In this document: piece by piece, positions 1 to 5,811 of the stretch | Layout of the letters: the number at the start of each line of letters is the position of its first letter | How positions within the stretch are numbered: the first letter of the stretch is position 1 | Assembly: GCA_020345785.1 (NCBI GenBank) | Contig: CP070771.1 | Coordinates: 1,078,713-1,086,759 of the forward strand | Source of the DNA: Desulfobacterales bacterium | GTDB lineage: Bacteria; Desulfobacterota; Desulfobacteria; Desulfobacterales; JAFDCJ01 | Direction: 5' to 3' | DNA length: 8,047 nt | The notes under the pieces: model-generated | Seen by the model: the letters and a program-made list of their open reading frames with translations, nothing else | The model's database searches: none | Told to the model about the DNA's origin: nothing | Translations under genes and position numbers: made by a program

Positions 1-1709
1 CCACCGCCAGTGCCGTCATCAGCGACAGTGGGTGTTGATCTCACATCTCCCCCAGTCGTAAACGGTGGCCACGGTTGGTCAAGCTCGCCGGAGTCGTGGC
101 GGTTGTCGTCGTAGGACGGGTGATCGGCGACCGGTGTTCCGGATAAAGTATAATTGCGGCACGGCATGGCCAGGCTGGTAAACCCCCAGAAAACGTACTG
201 AACGGCGTCCCGATTGCTGTCAAACGGGTCGTTGCGGTTGCTGTTGAGCTTTGTTGTTCCCTGGCAATAATTCAGGGTGTTGTTGTTGGTCCAGGTGTCA
301 AATTCCAGTGCCATTTTCGGCGGATGCAGGCCGGGGCTGGGGGGTGACAGACCGGCTCCGGTGACGTCCAGGAAATCCGTTGTCAGCGTCGGGTCGGCAA
401 CCTTGCGGCTGTCGCCTGCGTACCCCAGCAGTTCGCCCATATTCCTATCACCGCCGCTGGAAGATGTGGTGTTGTTGGTGGCATTGATCAGGGCAAACGT
501 CAAACCGTCGGCGGTGCCCGAGTAATCCAGGGTGAAAAAGACCCGCACACCGCGCCCAAATTCGCAGGCGCCTGCCTGACAAACGTTCTGTTTGCCGCCA
601 ATGGCCTTATCTGCGTTGAACCAGACCGCGCCGAAATTAGACTGGCCTGTGACGTTGCTCCCGATGTTAATGGTTTTGTTCTGCTCCGAATTGTCCACGG
701 TTATAAAGTTCGACGTCGTAGCAACCGGGGTTAAAGCATTTTCCAGGTCTTCGCGTTTAAAATCGATGTCGGGTTTGCGGGCCATGGCTTTGACGGCCGA
801 CAGATCATAAATATTTAAGGCATTTTCGAGGGTGCCTGACACCGTTACCGCGTCCGCGATGCCGGTGGGAATGACGATATGGTTGCGCGGCGACAAAACG
901 ATGAAATCTGTTGACGATACGTCTATCTGTGAAGGTGCTCCGACGTTCGGCATGGCCGAGGCGGTGACATTTTCAAGCTTCACCCAGTTGTTGGCCGGCT
1001 CGTGAACCATCCGCTTGTAGACGTAGTCGAACCCTTTAATGTTGATGGCGCCGTCATACTCGGGGAAAAAGTCCTTGGCTTCCTCCGCCACATAGAGATT
1101 TTCGCCGTCATTTATGGTTTGGTCTGAGGTGGGTCTGACCGCCAGACAAATGCTGTCGTCCTGGTCGACGTTGAAATCGTCGGGGCCCGTTGCCAACGTG
1201 ATCGTCAGCAACGTATCGTCACCTTCGATAGGTGACCAGCTGGCGACATTCCGGGCAGTTGGTACATCCAAATCGATGGAATCATAATTGACCGCCCAAA
1301 GACCGTTTGGATTCTTGGCCATCCACTCATCGGTCAGTTTGCCTTGAGGCACCTTAAGGGTCAGGGTGTCCCCTGTTCCAGCCGGTATATTCTTGGCTTC
1401 ATTCGCGTCAAACCAGGGACCGAATATGTTAAAGTCAAATTCAAACTTTTCCGTCAGGGAGAGACTATATTTTGTATTGTTGAGCGTGTTTATGACGTCG
1501 GGGTCGAAATCTGAATTTCTGAGCTCGCTGAAGGCGTAGCGCATTGCGGATTCTGTCACATAATAGGCCCGCCGAACCTGGTTGGGAGTGGCTGAGCTTG
1601 AGGTTGAGGTTGTAAACAGCGAGGTGATGATGACGCCCAGAACTCCGAAGAGCAAAAGCAATACGACAAGATAGACAAGAACGCTGCCGTTGGTTGATGA
1701 TGGTTTCAT
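1..1709 (-). CDS. PilX/GspK-like minor pilin with L-type lectin-like domain (partial, 3' end beyond left edge)
   Basis: The frame is open for 569 codons from ATG 1709 to the left edge with no stop, so the C-terminus is missing. Residues 1-30 look like a prepilin leader plus hydrophobic helix: short basic leader, Gly8 as likely cleavage site, then SVLVYLVVLLLLFGVLGVI. Position +5 is Tyr, not Glu, as in GspK/PilX tip-type subunits. Residues 44-63 (QVRRAYYVTESAMRYAFSEL) match the amphipathic stretch after the pilin helix in PilX. Residues about 355-515 resemble a legume-type lectin fold: FFTLDYSGTADGLTFALINA (391-410), GELLGY (425-430) and LEFDTWTN (468-475), whose Glu and Asp are the usual metal ligands, then DPFD (494-497). 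Cys377/382 and Cys482/517 could form disulfides. Residues 547-566 (PWPPFTTGG, DVRSTPTVADDG) faintly suggest a PQQ-type propeller blade. The ATG overlaps the preceding stop (ATGA), implying translational coupling. Likely role, by inference: surface-exposed pilus-tip adhesin. The pilin part and lectin likeness are well supported; the propeller is speculative. Confidence 0.8.
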   Translation of the reverse strand, partial: MKPSSTNGSVLVYLVVLLLLFGVLGVIITSLFTTSTSSSATPNQVRRAYYVTESAMRYAFSELRNSDFDPDVINTLNNTKYSLSLTEKFEFDFNIFGPWFDANEAKNIPAGTGDTLTLKVPQGKLTDEWMAKNPNGLWAVNYDSIDLDVPTARNVASWSPIEGDDTLLTITLATGPDDFNVDQDDSICLAVRPTSDQTINDGENLYVAEEAKDFFPEYDGAINIKGFDYVYKRMVHEPANNWVKLENVTASAMPNVGAPSQIDVSSTDFIVLSPRNHIVIPTGIADAVTVSGTLENALNIYDLSAVKAMARKPDIDFKREDLENALTPVATTSNFITVDNSEQNKTINIGSNVTGQSNFGAVWFNADKAIGGKQNVCQAGACEFGRGVRVFFTLDYSGTADGLTFALINATNNTTSSSGGDRNMGELLGYAGDSRKVADPTLTTDFLDVTGAGLSPPSPGLHPPKMALEFDTWTNNNTLNYCQGTTKLNSNRNDPFDSNRDAVQYVFWGFTSLAMPCRNYTLSGTPVADHPSYDDNRHDSGELDQPWPPFTTGGDVRSTPTVADDGTGG

Positions 1710-2209
1710 TCTTCCTCGACCAGATTTCTGGGAAAGATTTGGGTCCTAAATTCCTTGCCGACGCCCGCCACATTAAATCCAATCTTGATCGCGGCCACCT
1801 CATTGGCCGAGGGGTCGTTATTCAGGTCGCGGTAAGTATAATTTAGGCCGAATGATGAAACATTGTCCAGGAGGGGGTAATCCTTCCCGTCGACGCCGAT
1901 CAGAATCTCGCCTGTTCCTGTGCCGGATTGATATTTAAGTACGCGTGATCCCTGAAGCTGAGGATCTTTCGTTCGGTATGCAACCGAGGCGGCAGTCGGC
2001 GTACTGGTAAAATAACTGATGCTTCGCAGCTCCAGCGTCATTCGATCCAGCGCCACTTGGGCCTTGAGCGCACCTTCCAAGGAATTTTTGGCATTTTGAT
2101 ACCCGTTGATGCCCGAGTAGAGGAAAAAACTGGTAAACGATGCGATAAATCCGGTCAACACAATGACCGCGATAAGTTCGATGAGTATGAGGCCTCGTTG
2201 ATGTTTCAT
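1706..2209 (-). CDS. PilW/GspJ-like type IV pilus minor pilin
   Basis: This 167-residue prepilin has a short basic leader MKHQRG, cleavage after Gly6, then LILIELIAVIVLTGFI with Glu at +5 of the mature protein, the signature of class III signal peptides cut by PilD. The +1 residue is Leu rather than the commoner Phe. A hydrophobic helix (7-30) leads into an amphipathic stretch with LDRMTLELRSI (about 54-64), typical of PilW/GspJ proteins. The rest is a small globular beta-rich head. It is third in the four-gene minor-pilin operon, starts 12 bp after the pilV-like stop, and its TGA overlaps the next ATG by 4 bp. No strong Shine-Dalgarno precedes the start, so it may be translated by reinitiation. 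Family knowledge: minor pilins prime fibre assembly at the inner membrane and end up at or near the tip. A type II secretion pseudopilin is an alternative, but no other gsp gene is visible. Confidence 0.85.
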   Translation of the reverse strand: MKHQRGLILIELIAVIVLTGFIASFTSFFLYSGINGYQNAKNSLEGALKAQVALDRMTLELRSISYFTSTPTAASVAYRTKDPQLQGSRVLKYQSGTGTGEILIGVDGKDYPLLDNVSSFGLNYTYRDLNNDPSANEVAAIKIGFNVAGVGKEFRTQIFPRNLVEEE

Positions 2210-2221
2210 GGCGGTTTAAAA

Positions 2222-2656
2222 TCAGTATCTTACGCTTGGATCTTCGTTTCTTGTCCGGCTTTTTGTCAGTATGGTCGTCAGGTCATTGCCGGGCGAGGTT
2301 ATCGTGACTTTCAGATTCGTGCTTGTGCCCGAAGCCAGGATGGTTTGGTATCCTCCATCAAACTCAATCCAATCCATAACTACGTTGCTGCCGAAATCAT
2401 TGTTTTTCACTGCGTCTAGGGCATTGTCCGGATCGTCGTTAATCTTCGAGGTGAAATAGGCGATGATTTCCTCCAGCTTCCCCTCAGCCTCGGCTTCTGC
2501 TGCCACTAATTCCACCGATTTCCAGCTTTCAGTCTGGGCCGTGCCCATAAAGTGCACGAAAAAGGCGGCCAGAATGGCCATAACAATGATGGTGGCGATG
2601 ACCTCGATTAGAGAAAATCCGTTGCAGGGCGTAAATATTGATTTGAAGCAATTCAT
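2222..2656 (-). CDS. PilV/GspI-like type IV pilus minor pilin
   Basis: This 144-residue prepilin has a 13-residue leader ending CNG, then FSLIEVIATIIVMAILAAFF. Phe is at +1 and Glu at +5, a textbook prepilin peptidase site. The region after the helix is very acidic and helical (SVELVAAEAEAEGKLEEII, about 47-65), followed by a short head domain. Position after the fimT-like gene and before the pilW-like gene fits the usual fimT-pilV-pilW-pilX order of minor-pilin clusters. The ATG shares one base with the upstream TAA (TAATG), indicating tight coupling. The leader is longer than in its neighbours. The exact PilV versus GspI assignment rests on gene order more than on sequence. Confidence 0.82.
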   Translation of the reverse strand: MNCFKSIFTPCNGFSLIEVIATIIVMAILAAFFVHFMGTAQTESWKSVELVAAEAEAEGKLEEIIAYFTSKINDDPDNALDAVKNNDFGSNVVMDWIEFDGGYQTILASGTSTNLKVTITSPGNDLTTILTKSRTRNEDPSVRY

Positions 2657-3135
2657 TATTGTCTTATCAAGCCGGTTTCCGGAGTAATATTAAATACTTT
2701 TGACTGCGATCGATCTGAATTTTCGATCGTGATTGCCAAATTCGTATTCAGCGGGTTGTAGCGGTTAAATTCATAAGGTCTACCCGTACCGTCAAAATAA
2801 AGTATAAAAGATTCCATGGTAAGATTGAGTTCGGTCAGTGAAATTATTTCCGTTTCGCAGCCGGGCAGAAGCACTCTATTCATCTCATAGTTTGGATCTT
2901 TCCATTGAAACAGCCAATATTCATTGCCGGTATTGAAAATACCCCATACTTCGTTGCGCTTCAGGGCCATGGATCGGGCATAGTGGAGATGCGCTATAAT
3001 TTTATCCGCCTGTCCCACAAAATTTATCCTGTCGGTCGTGATGGAGCGTGTGAAGACCACGGTCGCAATGACGCTGATCAACACCAGAACAACAACAATC
3101 TCTAATACCGTGAAGCCGTGATCGTTGCGTTTCAT
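2656..3135 (-). CDS. FimT/GspH family minor pilin
   Basis: This is the first gene of the pilus operon, 159 residues. The leader MKRNDHG is cut before Phe8, and FTVLEIVVVLVLISVIATVV carries Glu at +5. After the helix, HLHYARSMALKRNEV (about 49-63) matches the FimT/GspH segment that follows the pilin helix. The C-terminal half has the GspH hallmarks: a strand with ILYFDGTGRPYEF (111-123) and a final ITPETGLIRQ (150-159), corresponding to the FxxxG and terminal turn of the GspH domain. The start is supported by a purine-rich AAAGGGAA just upstream. A near-consensus sigma70 promoter lies 58-86 bp upstream, so this gene heads the transcript. In pilus systems FimT is part of the tip-priming minor-pilin set, and in some species it binds DNA. 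Whether this one does cannot be judged here. Confidence 0.87.
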   Translation of the reverse strand: MKRNDHGFTVLEIVVVLVLISVIATVVFTRSITTDRINFVGQADKIIAHLHYARSMALKRNEVWGIFNTGNEYWLFQWKDPNYEMNRVLLPGCETEIISLTELNLTMESFILYFDGTGRPYEFNRYNPLNTNLAITIENSDRSQSKVFNITPETGLIRQ

Positions 3136-3192
3136 TTCCCTTTGAATTCCATTGGCGGCCTTTAATTTCTTGTTGTGTAACAGATTGTAATT

Positions 3193-3221
3193 ATTATATT
3201 ATTTTTAAAGATCGAAGTCAA
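3193..3221 (-). promoter_or_regulatory. Sigma70-type promoter of the minor-pilin operon
   Basis: Read on the minus strand, TTGACT (3216-3221) is followed by exactly 17 bp and then TATAAT (3193-3198). That is 5/6 and 6/6 matches to the -35 and -10 consensus with optimal spacing, in an AT-rich setting. Transcription would start near 3186, leaving a leader of about 50 nt before the fimT-like ATG. No sigma54 (GG-N10-GC) element was noticed here. Confidence 0.75.
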
Positions 3222-3310
3222 GAAAAAGCTGCATTTGGAAGCTGGTTGCGAAGTTGTTGAAATACTACGATATTAGTGAGCTGTCGGCTTCAGGCGGACA
3301 AAAAAAAGAA

Positions 3311-3374
3311 GGTGGGAAGATGGGAAGGTGTGAAGACGGAATGGTTATAAGCTGGGAGGTTGTAAAACAGTGAA
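3311..3374. repeat. Degenerate 8-bp tandem repeat array
   Basis: Eight consecutive 8-bp units can be laid out in phase from 3311: GGTGGGAA, GATGGGAA, GGTGTGAA, GACGGAAT, GGTTATAA, GCTGGGAG, GTTGTAAA, ACAGTGAA. The first three are close copies and later ones drift. CTGGGAGG at 3352-3359 is the exact reverse complement of the CCTCCCAG unit repeated at 5730-5745. The array lies in the gap between the DUF2845 gene and the pilus promoter. Confidence 0.6.
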
Positions 3375-3380
3375 CCTCCC
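3354..3380. repeat. Perfect 8-bp inverted repeat (hairpin) downstream of the DUF2845 gene
   Basis: GGGAGGTT (3354-3361) and AACCTCCC (3373-3380) are perfect complements separated by 11 bases. The hairpin lies about 44 nt past the DUF2845 stop on the minus strand and could end that transcript. There is no adjacent U-run on either strand, so it is not a canonical intrinsic terminator. It may be a by-product of the surrounding repeat family. Confidence 0.5.
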
Positions 3381-3385
3381 GACGT

Positions 3386-3420
3386 AATCAACTCAATCAA
3401 CTATTCAACCCAATCAACTA
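3386..3420. repeat. Degenerate 9-bp tandem repeat (AATCAACTM)
   Basis: Units AATCAACTC (3386-3394), AATCAACTA (3395-3403), an 8-bp variant TTCAACCC (3404-3411) and AATCAACTA (3412-3420) follow one another directly. The array abuts the stop codon end of the DUF2845 gene. It is a different family from the purine-rich 8-bp array next to it. Confidence 0.65.
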
Positions 3421-3423
3421 AAT

Positions 3424-3819
3424 CTAATATCCGTAATCGCCGCTCGTAATATCCGTAACGATGCCGTTTTCCAGCCTCAAGTGGTCCACGAAACGGGTGG
3501 GTCCATGGTTGTAAGTCCATACTTCCACGACAACCAGTTTCTTTACCCGGAACGGTTTGCCGGGCTCGGTGATGGTCGGACCGAAATCATAGTTATCGTA
3601 AATTCCATAGTATCGCGGGTGGTGCTGAAACCTGTAGACGCGTTCCTCCTCCCAGATCTCGACATGATTCGGTGCGCCGCATTCAGCCAGCACCCTGTCC
3701 TTATAATCGCCCTCCGCAATGATTCGGACACCGCAGCGAAGGCTGGCGGCGTGGATCCGATCTGGTGTTAATCCTGCGGCGATGACCAATAAAAAAATCG
3801 CGATTCCTATTGTTTTCAT
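3424..3819 (-). CDS. DUF2845 family exported protein
   Basis: This 131-residue protein has a clear Sec signal peptide: Lys2, hydrophobic core IGIAIFLLVIAAGL and a likely cut after HAA (about residue 25). The mature part begins SLRCGVRIIAEGD and continues DRVLAECGAPNHVE. This RCG plus GD plus CG-x-P pattern is the hallmark I associate with DUF2845, a small periplasmic family with an SmpA/BamE-like feel. The two cysteines (RCG, ECG) are conserved in that family. The C-terminal half is basic and aromatic (about residues 62-81, rich in His and Tyr). A good Shine-Dalgarno AGGGAG (3827-3832) sits 7 nt before the ATG, fixing the start. It appears to be a single-gene unit, divergent from the CoA-transferase gene. 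Its function is unknown; a periplasmic location is the only safe inference. Confidence 0.82.
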   Translation of the reverse strand: MKTIGIAIFLLVIAAGLTPDRIHAASLRCGVRIIAEGDYKDRVLAECGAPNHVEIWEEERVYRFQHHPRYYGIYDNYDFGPTITEPGKPFRVKKLVVVEVWTYNHGPTRFVDHLRLENGIVTDITSGDYGY

Positions 3820-3898
3820 TTCAGCACTCCCTGATTTCGGCTTTTCGTTTTTGGGACATAGATCGCCACTAATTTGCTAGGGGTTATTCACTGGAAAT

Positions 3899-3914
3899 AG
3901 ACGTAATTGCGTCT
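3899..3914. promoter_or_regulatory. Imperfect palindrome, possible operator
   Basis: AGACG and CGTCT form perfect 5-bp arms around TAATTG, whose central AATT is itself symmetric. Only the T/G pair breaks 16-bp dyad symmetry. The position, 80 bp upstream of the DUF2845 start between divergent genes, suits a dimeric repressor site or an RNA hairpin. No protein partner can be named. Confidence 0.3.
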
Positions 3915-4023
3915 CGGAAAGTCTACAATTCAGCGAAAATAATAGAATCCTTACATGAACATGTCAAATCCGATAGTCTTTTGCATTTCTGTTTGCTGTC
4001 AATGTTTCTATAAACACTGGGAC

Positions 4024-4047
4024 GTTTTGTGTCCTTGTGACGTTGCG
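4024..4047. repeat. Short degenerate 8-bp tandem repeat
   Basis: Three in-phase units GTTTTGTG, TCCTTGTG, ACGTTGCG share a TTGYG core. On the minus strand they read as CRCAA-centred units. The block lies about 70 bp before the CoA-transferase start. Confidence 0.5.
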
Positions 4048-4106
4048 TCTTGATAAGGAACATGGTAGCCTTAGATACTGCGTGAAAATTATTCCTTTCC
4101 GGTGAT

Positions 4107-4112
4107 GGAGGT
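4107..4112 (+). promoter_or_regulatory. Strong ribosome binding site of the CoA-transferase gene
   Basis: GGAGGT lies 5 nt before ATG 4118, near-ideal complementarity and spacing, which fixes the start codon. Confidence 0.85.
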
Positions 4113-4117
4113 AGTAC

Positions 4118-5533
4118 ATGAATGCCCAAACGAAAACAATCACAGCCGATCAAATTGCCGAAGTGATTGCTGCTAAATTTAAAACCAAAGATGAGGTCAC
4201 GTGTTATGTAGGATCAAACGCCGCCACCCCGACAGCTTGCCTGGAGGCCCTGACCGCGTCTATCCAGTCCCGTCGTCGGAAACTGCCATTTATCAGAATG
4301 GTTCATTTGCTGTTGCAAGGTCCGGTGCCCTATGTTGCAGAAGGCTTGCAGGACCGCGTGATGACCTATTCCATTTTTTCCGGCGGCGAGGTTCGCCGGG
4401 CCGCCAATGAAGGCCGGGCATATTATCTGCCCTGTACGCTGGCAAATCTGGACAGTTTAATCGGCAAAGGCCGCCAGTACGAGCCGGATGTCGTATTTAT
4501 GAAAGTACGTCAAAATGAATATACCGGTGAATACAGTCTGGGGCTTTCCGTGGAAGCCCTGCATACTGCCATCGATCATGCCAAGGTGGTGATCGCGGAG
4601 CTTGATGAAAGCATGCCGTTTACCCAGGGGCAAAGTGTCGTGGATGCCCAGTCCATCGACTTTTTAATTACGGAAAATGTCAAACCGGTTTACCATTTTA
4701 ACGCCCCGGATTTCAACAACTTAACCGCCCAAGAGAGGCGCATCGGTGAACTGATCACCCATCATTTTATCGACGATTGCATCACCCTGCAGGTGGGAAT
4801 CGGCAAAATCCCGGATGCCGTGATCGGAATCATCAAAGATGCCGGATTTAAGGATCTGGGGGTACAAACCGAGCTTTACGGCGACGGTTTGATGCTTCTG
4901 GAAAAACAGGGCATTGTTACCAACCGCAAAAAGAAAGCCAACCTGGGTTACAGCACCACCAGCCTGATTATGGGCTCTCAGGAACTTTATAAATTCGTTC
5001 ACATGCGGACCGGGGTTCAAATGCGGCCTTCGGCCTACACCAACTCGGCCGAAACCGTGCGCAAAAACAGTCCTTTTATTTCGGTGAACACGGCCATCGG
5101 GGTGGATCTGTTCGGCAATGTGTGGGCGGATTTTATCGACCCCCGACGGTATTACAGTGGCGTGGGCGGCCAACCGGATTTTATTCGGGCCCTAAACGAC
5201 CGCGGATTCGGAACCCCCATTATCGCCATGAGAAGCATAACCGATAAAGGGGAATCCAAAATTACCAGGATGCATCCTCCCGGGATCAGTCTGACGGCCA
5301 GTGCGTACGACGGGGTGGTGATCGTTACCGAATATGGCTTTGCCGATCTGAGAGAGATGACCTCCGGGGAAAAAGCCATGGCGATCGCCAGTATTGCGCA
5401 TCCGAAGTTCCGTGATGACTTCTTGCGCAGTGTGTATGAAGATCCGCTTTTCACCAAACCCATCGGGTTTTATCTGGATAAAAGGCCGCGAGGGGTCCAC
5501 CTGTATGAGGGGAACATTAAATTGGAAGATTGA
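4118..5533 (+). CDS. Acetyl-CoA hydrolase/CoA-transferase family protein (butyrate or 4-hydroxybutyrate type)
   Basis: The 471-residue cytoplasmic enzyme matches the family of 4-hydroxybutyrate and butyryl-CoA:acetate CoA-transferases and acetyl-CoA hydrolases, at slightly above their usual 430-450 residues. The N-terminal half has FIRMVHLLLQGPVPYV (58-73) and DVVFMKVRQNEYTGEYSLG (124-142). The C-terminal half has LQVGIGKIPDAV (224-235), then LGVQTELYGDG (247-257). Glu252 there aligns with the catalytic glutamate that forms the glutamyl-CoA thioester in this family (in Clostridium 4-hydroxybutyrate CoA-transferase it lies in the same TE/SE context). GVGGQPDFIRA (348-358) is the glycine-rich CoA-binding loop, and VTEYGFADLR (403-412) is the other conserved block. 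In anaerobes these enzymes move CoA between acetate and other short or medium acids. Substrate choice, and transferase versus hydrolase activity, cannot be read from sequence. It stands alone, with no acyl-CoA dehydrogenase or other partner adjacent. Confidence 0.9.
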   Translation: MNAQTKTITADQIAEVIAAKFKTKDEVTCYVGSNAATPTACLEALTASIQSRRRKLPFIRMVHLLLQGPVPYVAEGLQDRVMTYSIFSGGEVRRAANEGRAYYLPCTLANLDSLIGKGRQYEPDVVFMKVRQNEYTGEYSLGLSVEALHTAIDHAKVVIAELDESMPFTQGQSVVDAQSIDFLITENVKPVYHFNAPDFNNLTAQERRIGELITHHFIDDCITLQVGIGKIPDAVIGIIKDAGFKDLGVQTELYGDGLMLLEKQGIVTNRKKKANLGYSTTSLIMGSQELYKFVHMRTGVQMRPSAYTNSAETVRKNSPFISVNTAIGVDLFGNVWADFIDPRRYYSGVGGQPDFIRALNDRGFGTPIIAMRSITDKGESKITRMHPPGISLTASAYDGVVIVTEYGFADLREMTSGEKAMAIASIAHPKFRDDFLRSVYEDPLFTKPIGFYLDKRPRGVHLYEGNIKLED

Positions 5534-5542
5534 CCCTTTTCC

Positions 5543-5612
5543 GGGTTGCATGTTGCGGAGTGCGGGGTGCGTGTTGCGTGTTGCGGGTTGCGGGGAGCAG
5601 GGTGCGGGTTTG
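5543..5612. repeat. Tandem array of ten 7-bp units (consensus GGGTTGC)
   Basis: Ten contiguous heptamers keep perfect phase over 70 bp: GGGTTGC, ATGTTGC, GGAGTGC, GGGGTGC, GTGTTGC, GTGTTGC, GGGTTGC, GGGGAGC, AGGGTGC, GGGTTTG. The array starts 9 bp after the CoA-transferase stop. There is no indel, only substitutions. All Gs lie on the plus strand. Confidence 0.85.
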
Positions 5613-5641
5613 TGAGCAGAGGGCATAGCGTAAAAGTGGAA

Positions 5642-5676
5642 GGATAAAGGACAAAGGTTAAAGGATAAAGGAGAAA
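5642..5676. repeat. Tandem array of five 7-bp units (GGNNAAA)
   Basis: GGATAAA, GGACAAA, GGTTAAA, GGATAAA, GGAGAAA follow one another without gaps. The period equals that of the array 30 bp upstream but the unit is different. Every purine-rich unit reads on the plus strand. Confidence 0.85.
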
Positions 5677-5682
5677 GACCGG

Positions 5683-5709
5683 AAGGCGCAATTTTTGGTT
5701 ATGCGCTTT
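5683..5709. repeat. Possible hairpin after the heptamer arrays
   Basis: AAGGCGCA (5683-5690) pairs with TGCGCTTT (5702-5709) over 8 bp with one G-U, around an 11-nt loop. No U-run follows, so it is a weak terminator candidate for the CoA-transferase transcript. Confidence 0.3.
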
Positions 5710-5729
5710 GCGGCTTTCAAGTTTTATAG

Positions 5730-5769
5730 CCTCCCAGCCTCCCAGCCTCCCGGCTTCCCGGCGTCCTGC
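5730..5769. repeat. Tandem array of five 8-bp units (CCTCCCAG)
   Basis: CCTCCCAG, CCTCCCAG, CCTCCCGG, CTTCCCGG, CGTCCTGC run in phase. The unit is the reverse complement of CTGGGAGG found at 3352-3359. Its translation gives the low-complexity Pro/Ser stretch of the apparent N-terminal extension of the following gene, a reason to reject that extension. Confidence 0.75.
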
Positions 5770-5811
5770 CGGAGTTCATCGGGCTTGGTACAGGACAAGT
5801 TTCTGAATACG

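Larger units (their letters stand above)
3820..4117. other. Divergent intergenic region
   Basis: These 298 bp separate the divergent DUF2845 and CoA-transferase genes. They hold the DUF2845 ribosome site, a 16-bp imperfect palindrome (3899-3914), a TATAAA box (4009-4014) that could be a -10 for the plus-strand gene but lacks a good -35, a three-unit 8-bp repeat (4024-4047) and the CoA-transferase ribosome site. A 76-codon minus-strand frame here reads through the repeat and has no coding character. Confidence 0.6.

Noticed and set aside
277..810. Plus-strand open frames at 277-525 and 592-810
   Set aside because: They are shadows of the pilX-like gene, whose minus-strand frame is continuous for 569 codons with lectin and pilin motifs.
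1465..1803. Minus-strand open frame of 112 codons spanning the pilW/pilX junction
   Set aside because: It overlaps both real genes in a third frame, and the Arg/Ser-rich product has no recognisable motif.
3923..4153. Minus-strand 76-codon frame containing KTQRHKDTK
   Set aside because: It reads through the 8-bp repeat at 4024-4047. This peptide type is what such repeats encode when translated, and it overlaps the CoA-transferase start.
4721..5626. Long minus-strand open frames opposite the CoA-transferase gene (150 and 144 codons)
   Set aside because: They lie fully or mostly antisense to a gene with strong family motifs, and one runs into the heptamer repeats. They show no domain or start-site signal of their own.
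5543..5676. CRISPR array
   Set aside because: Units are 7 bp, abutting and degenerate, with no spacers and no cas genes nearby.
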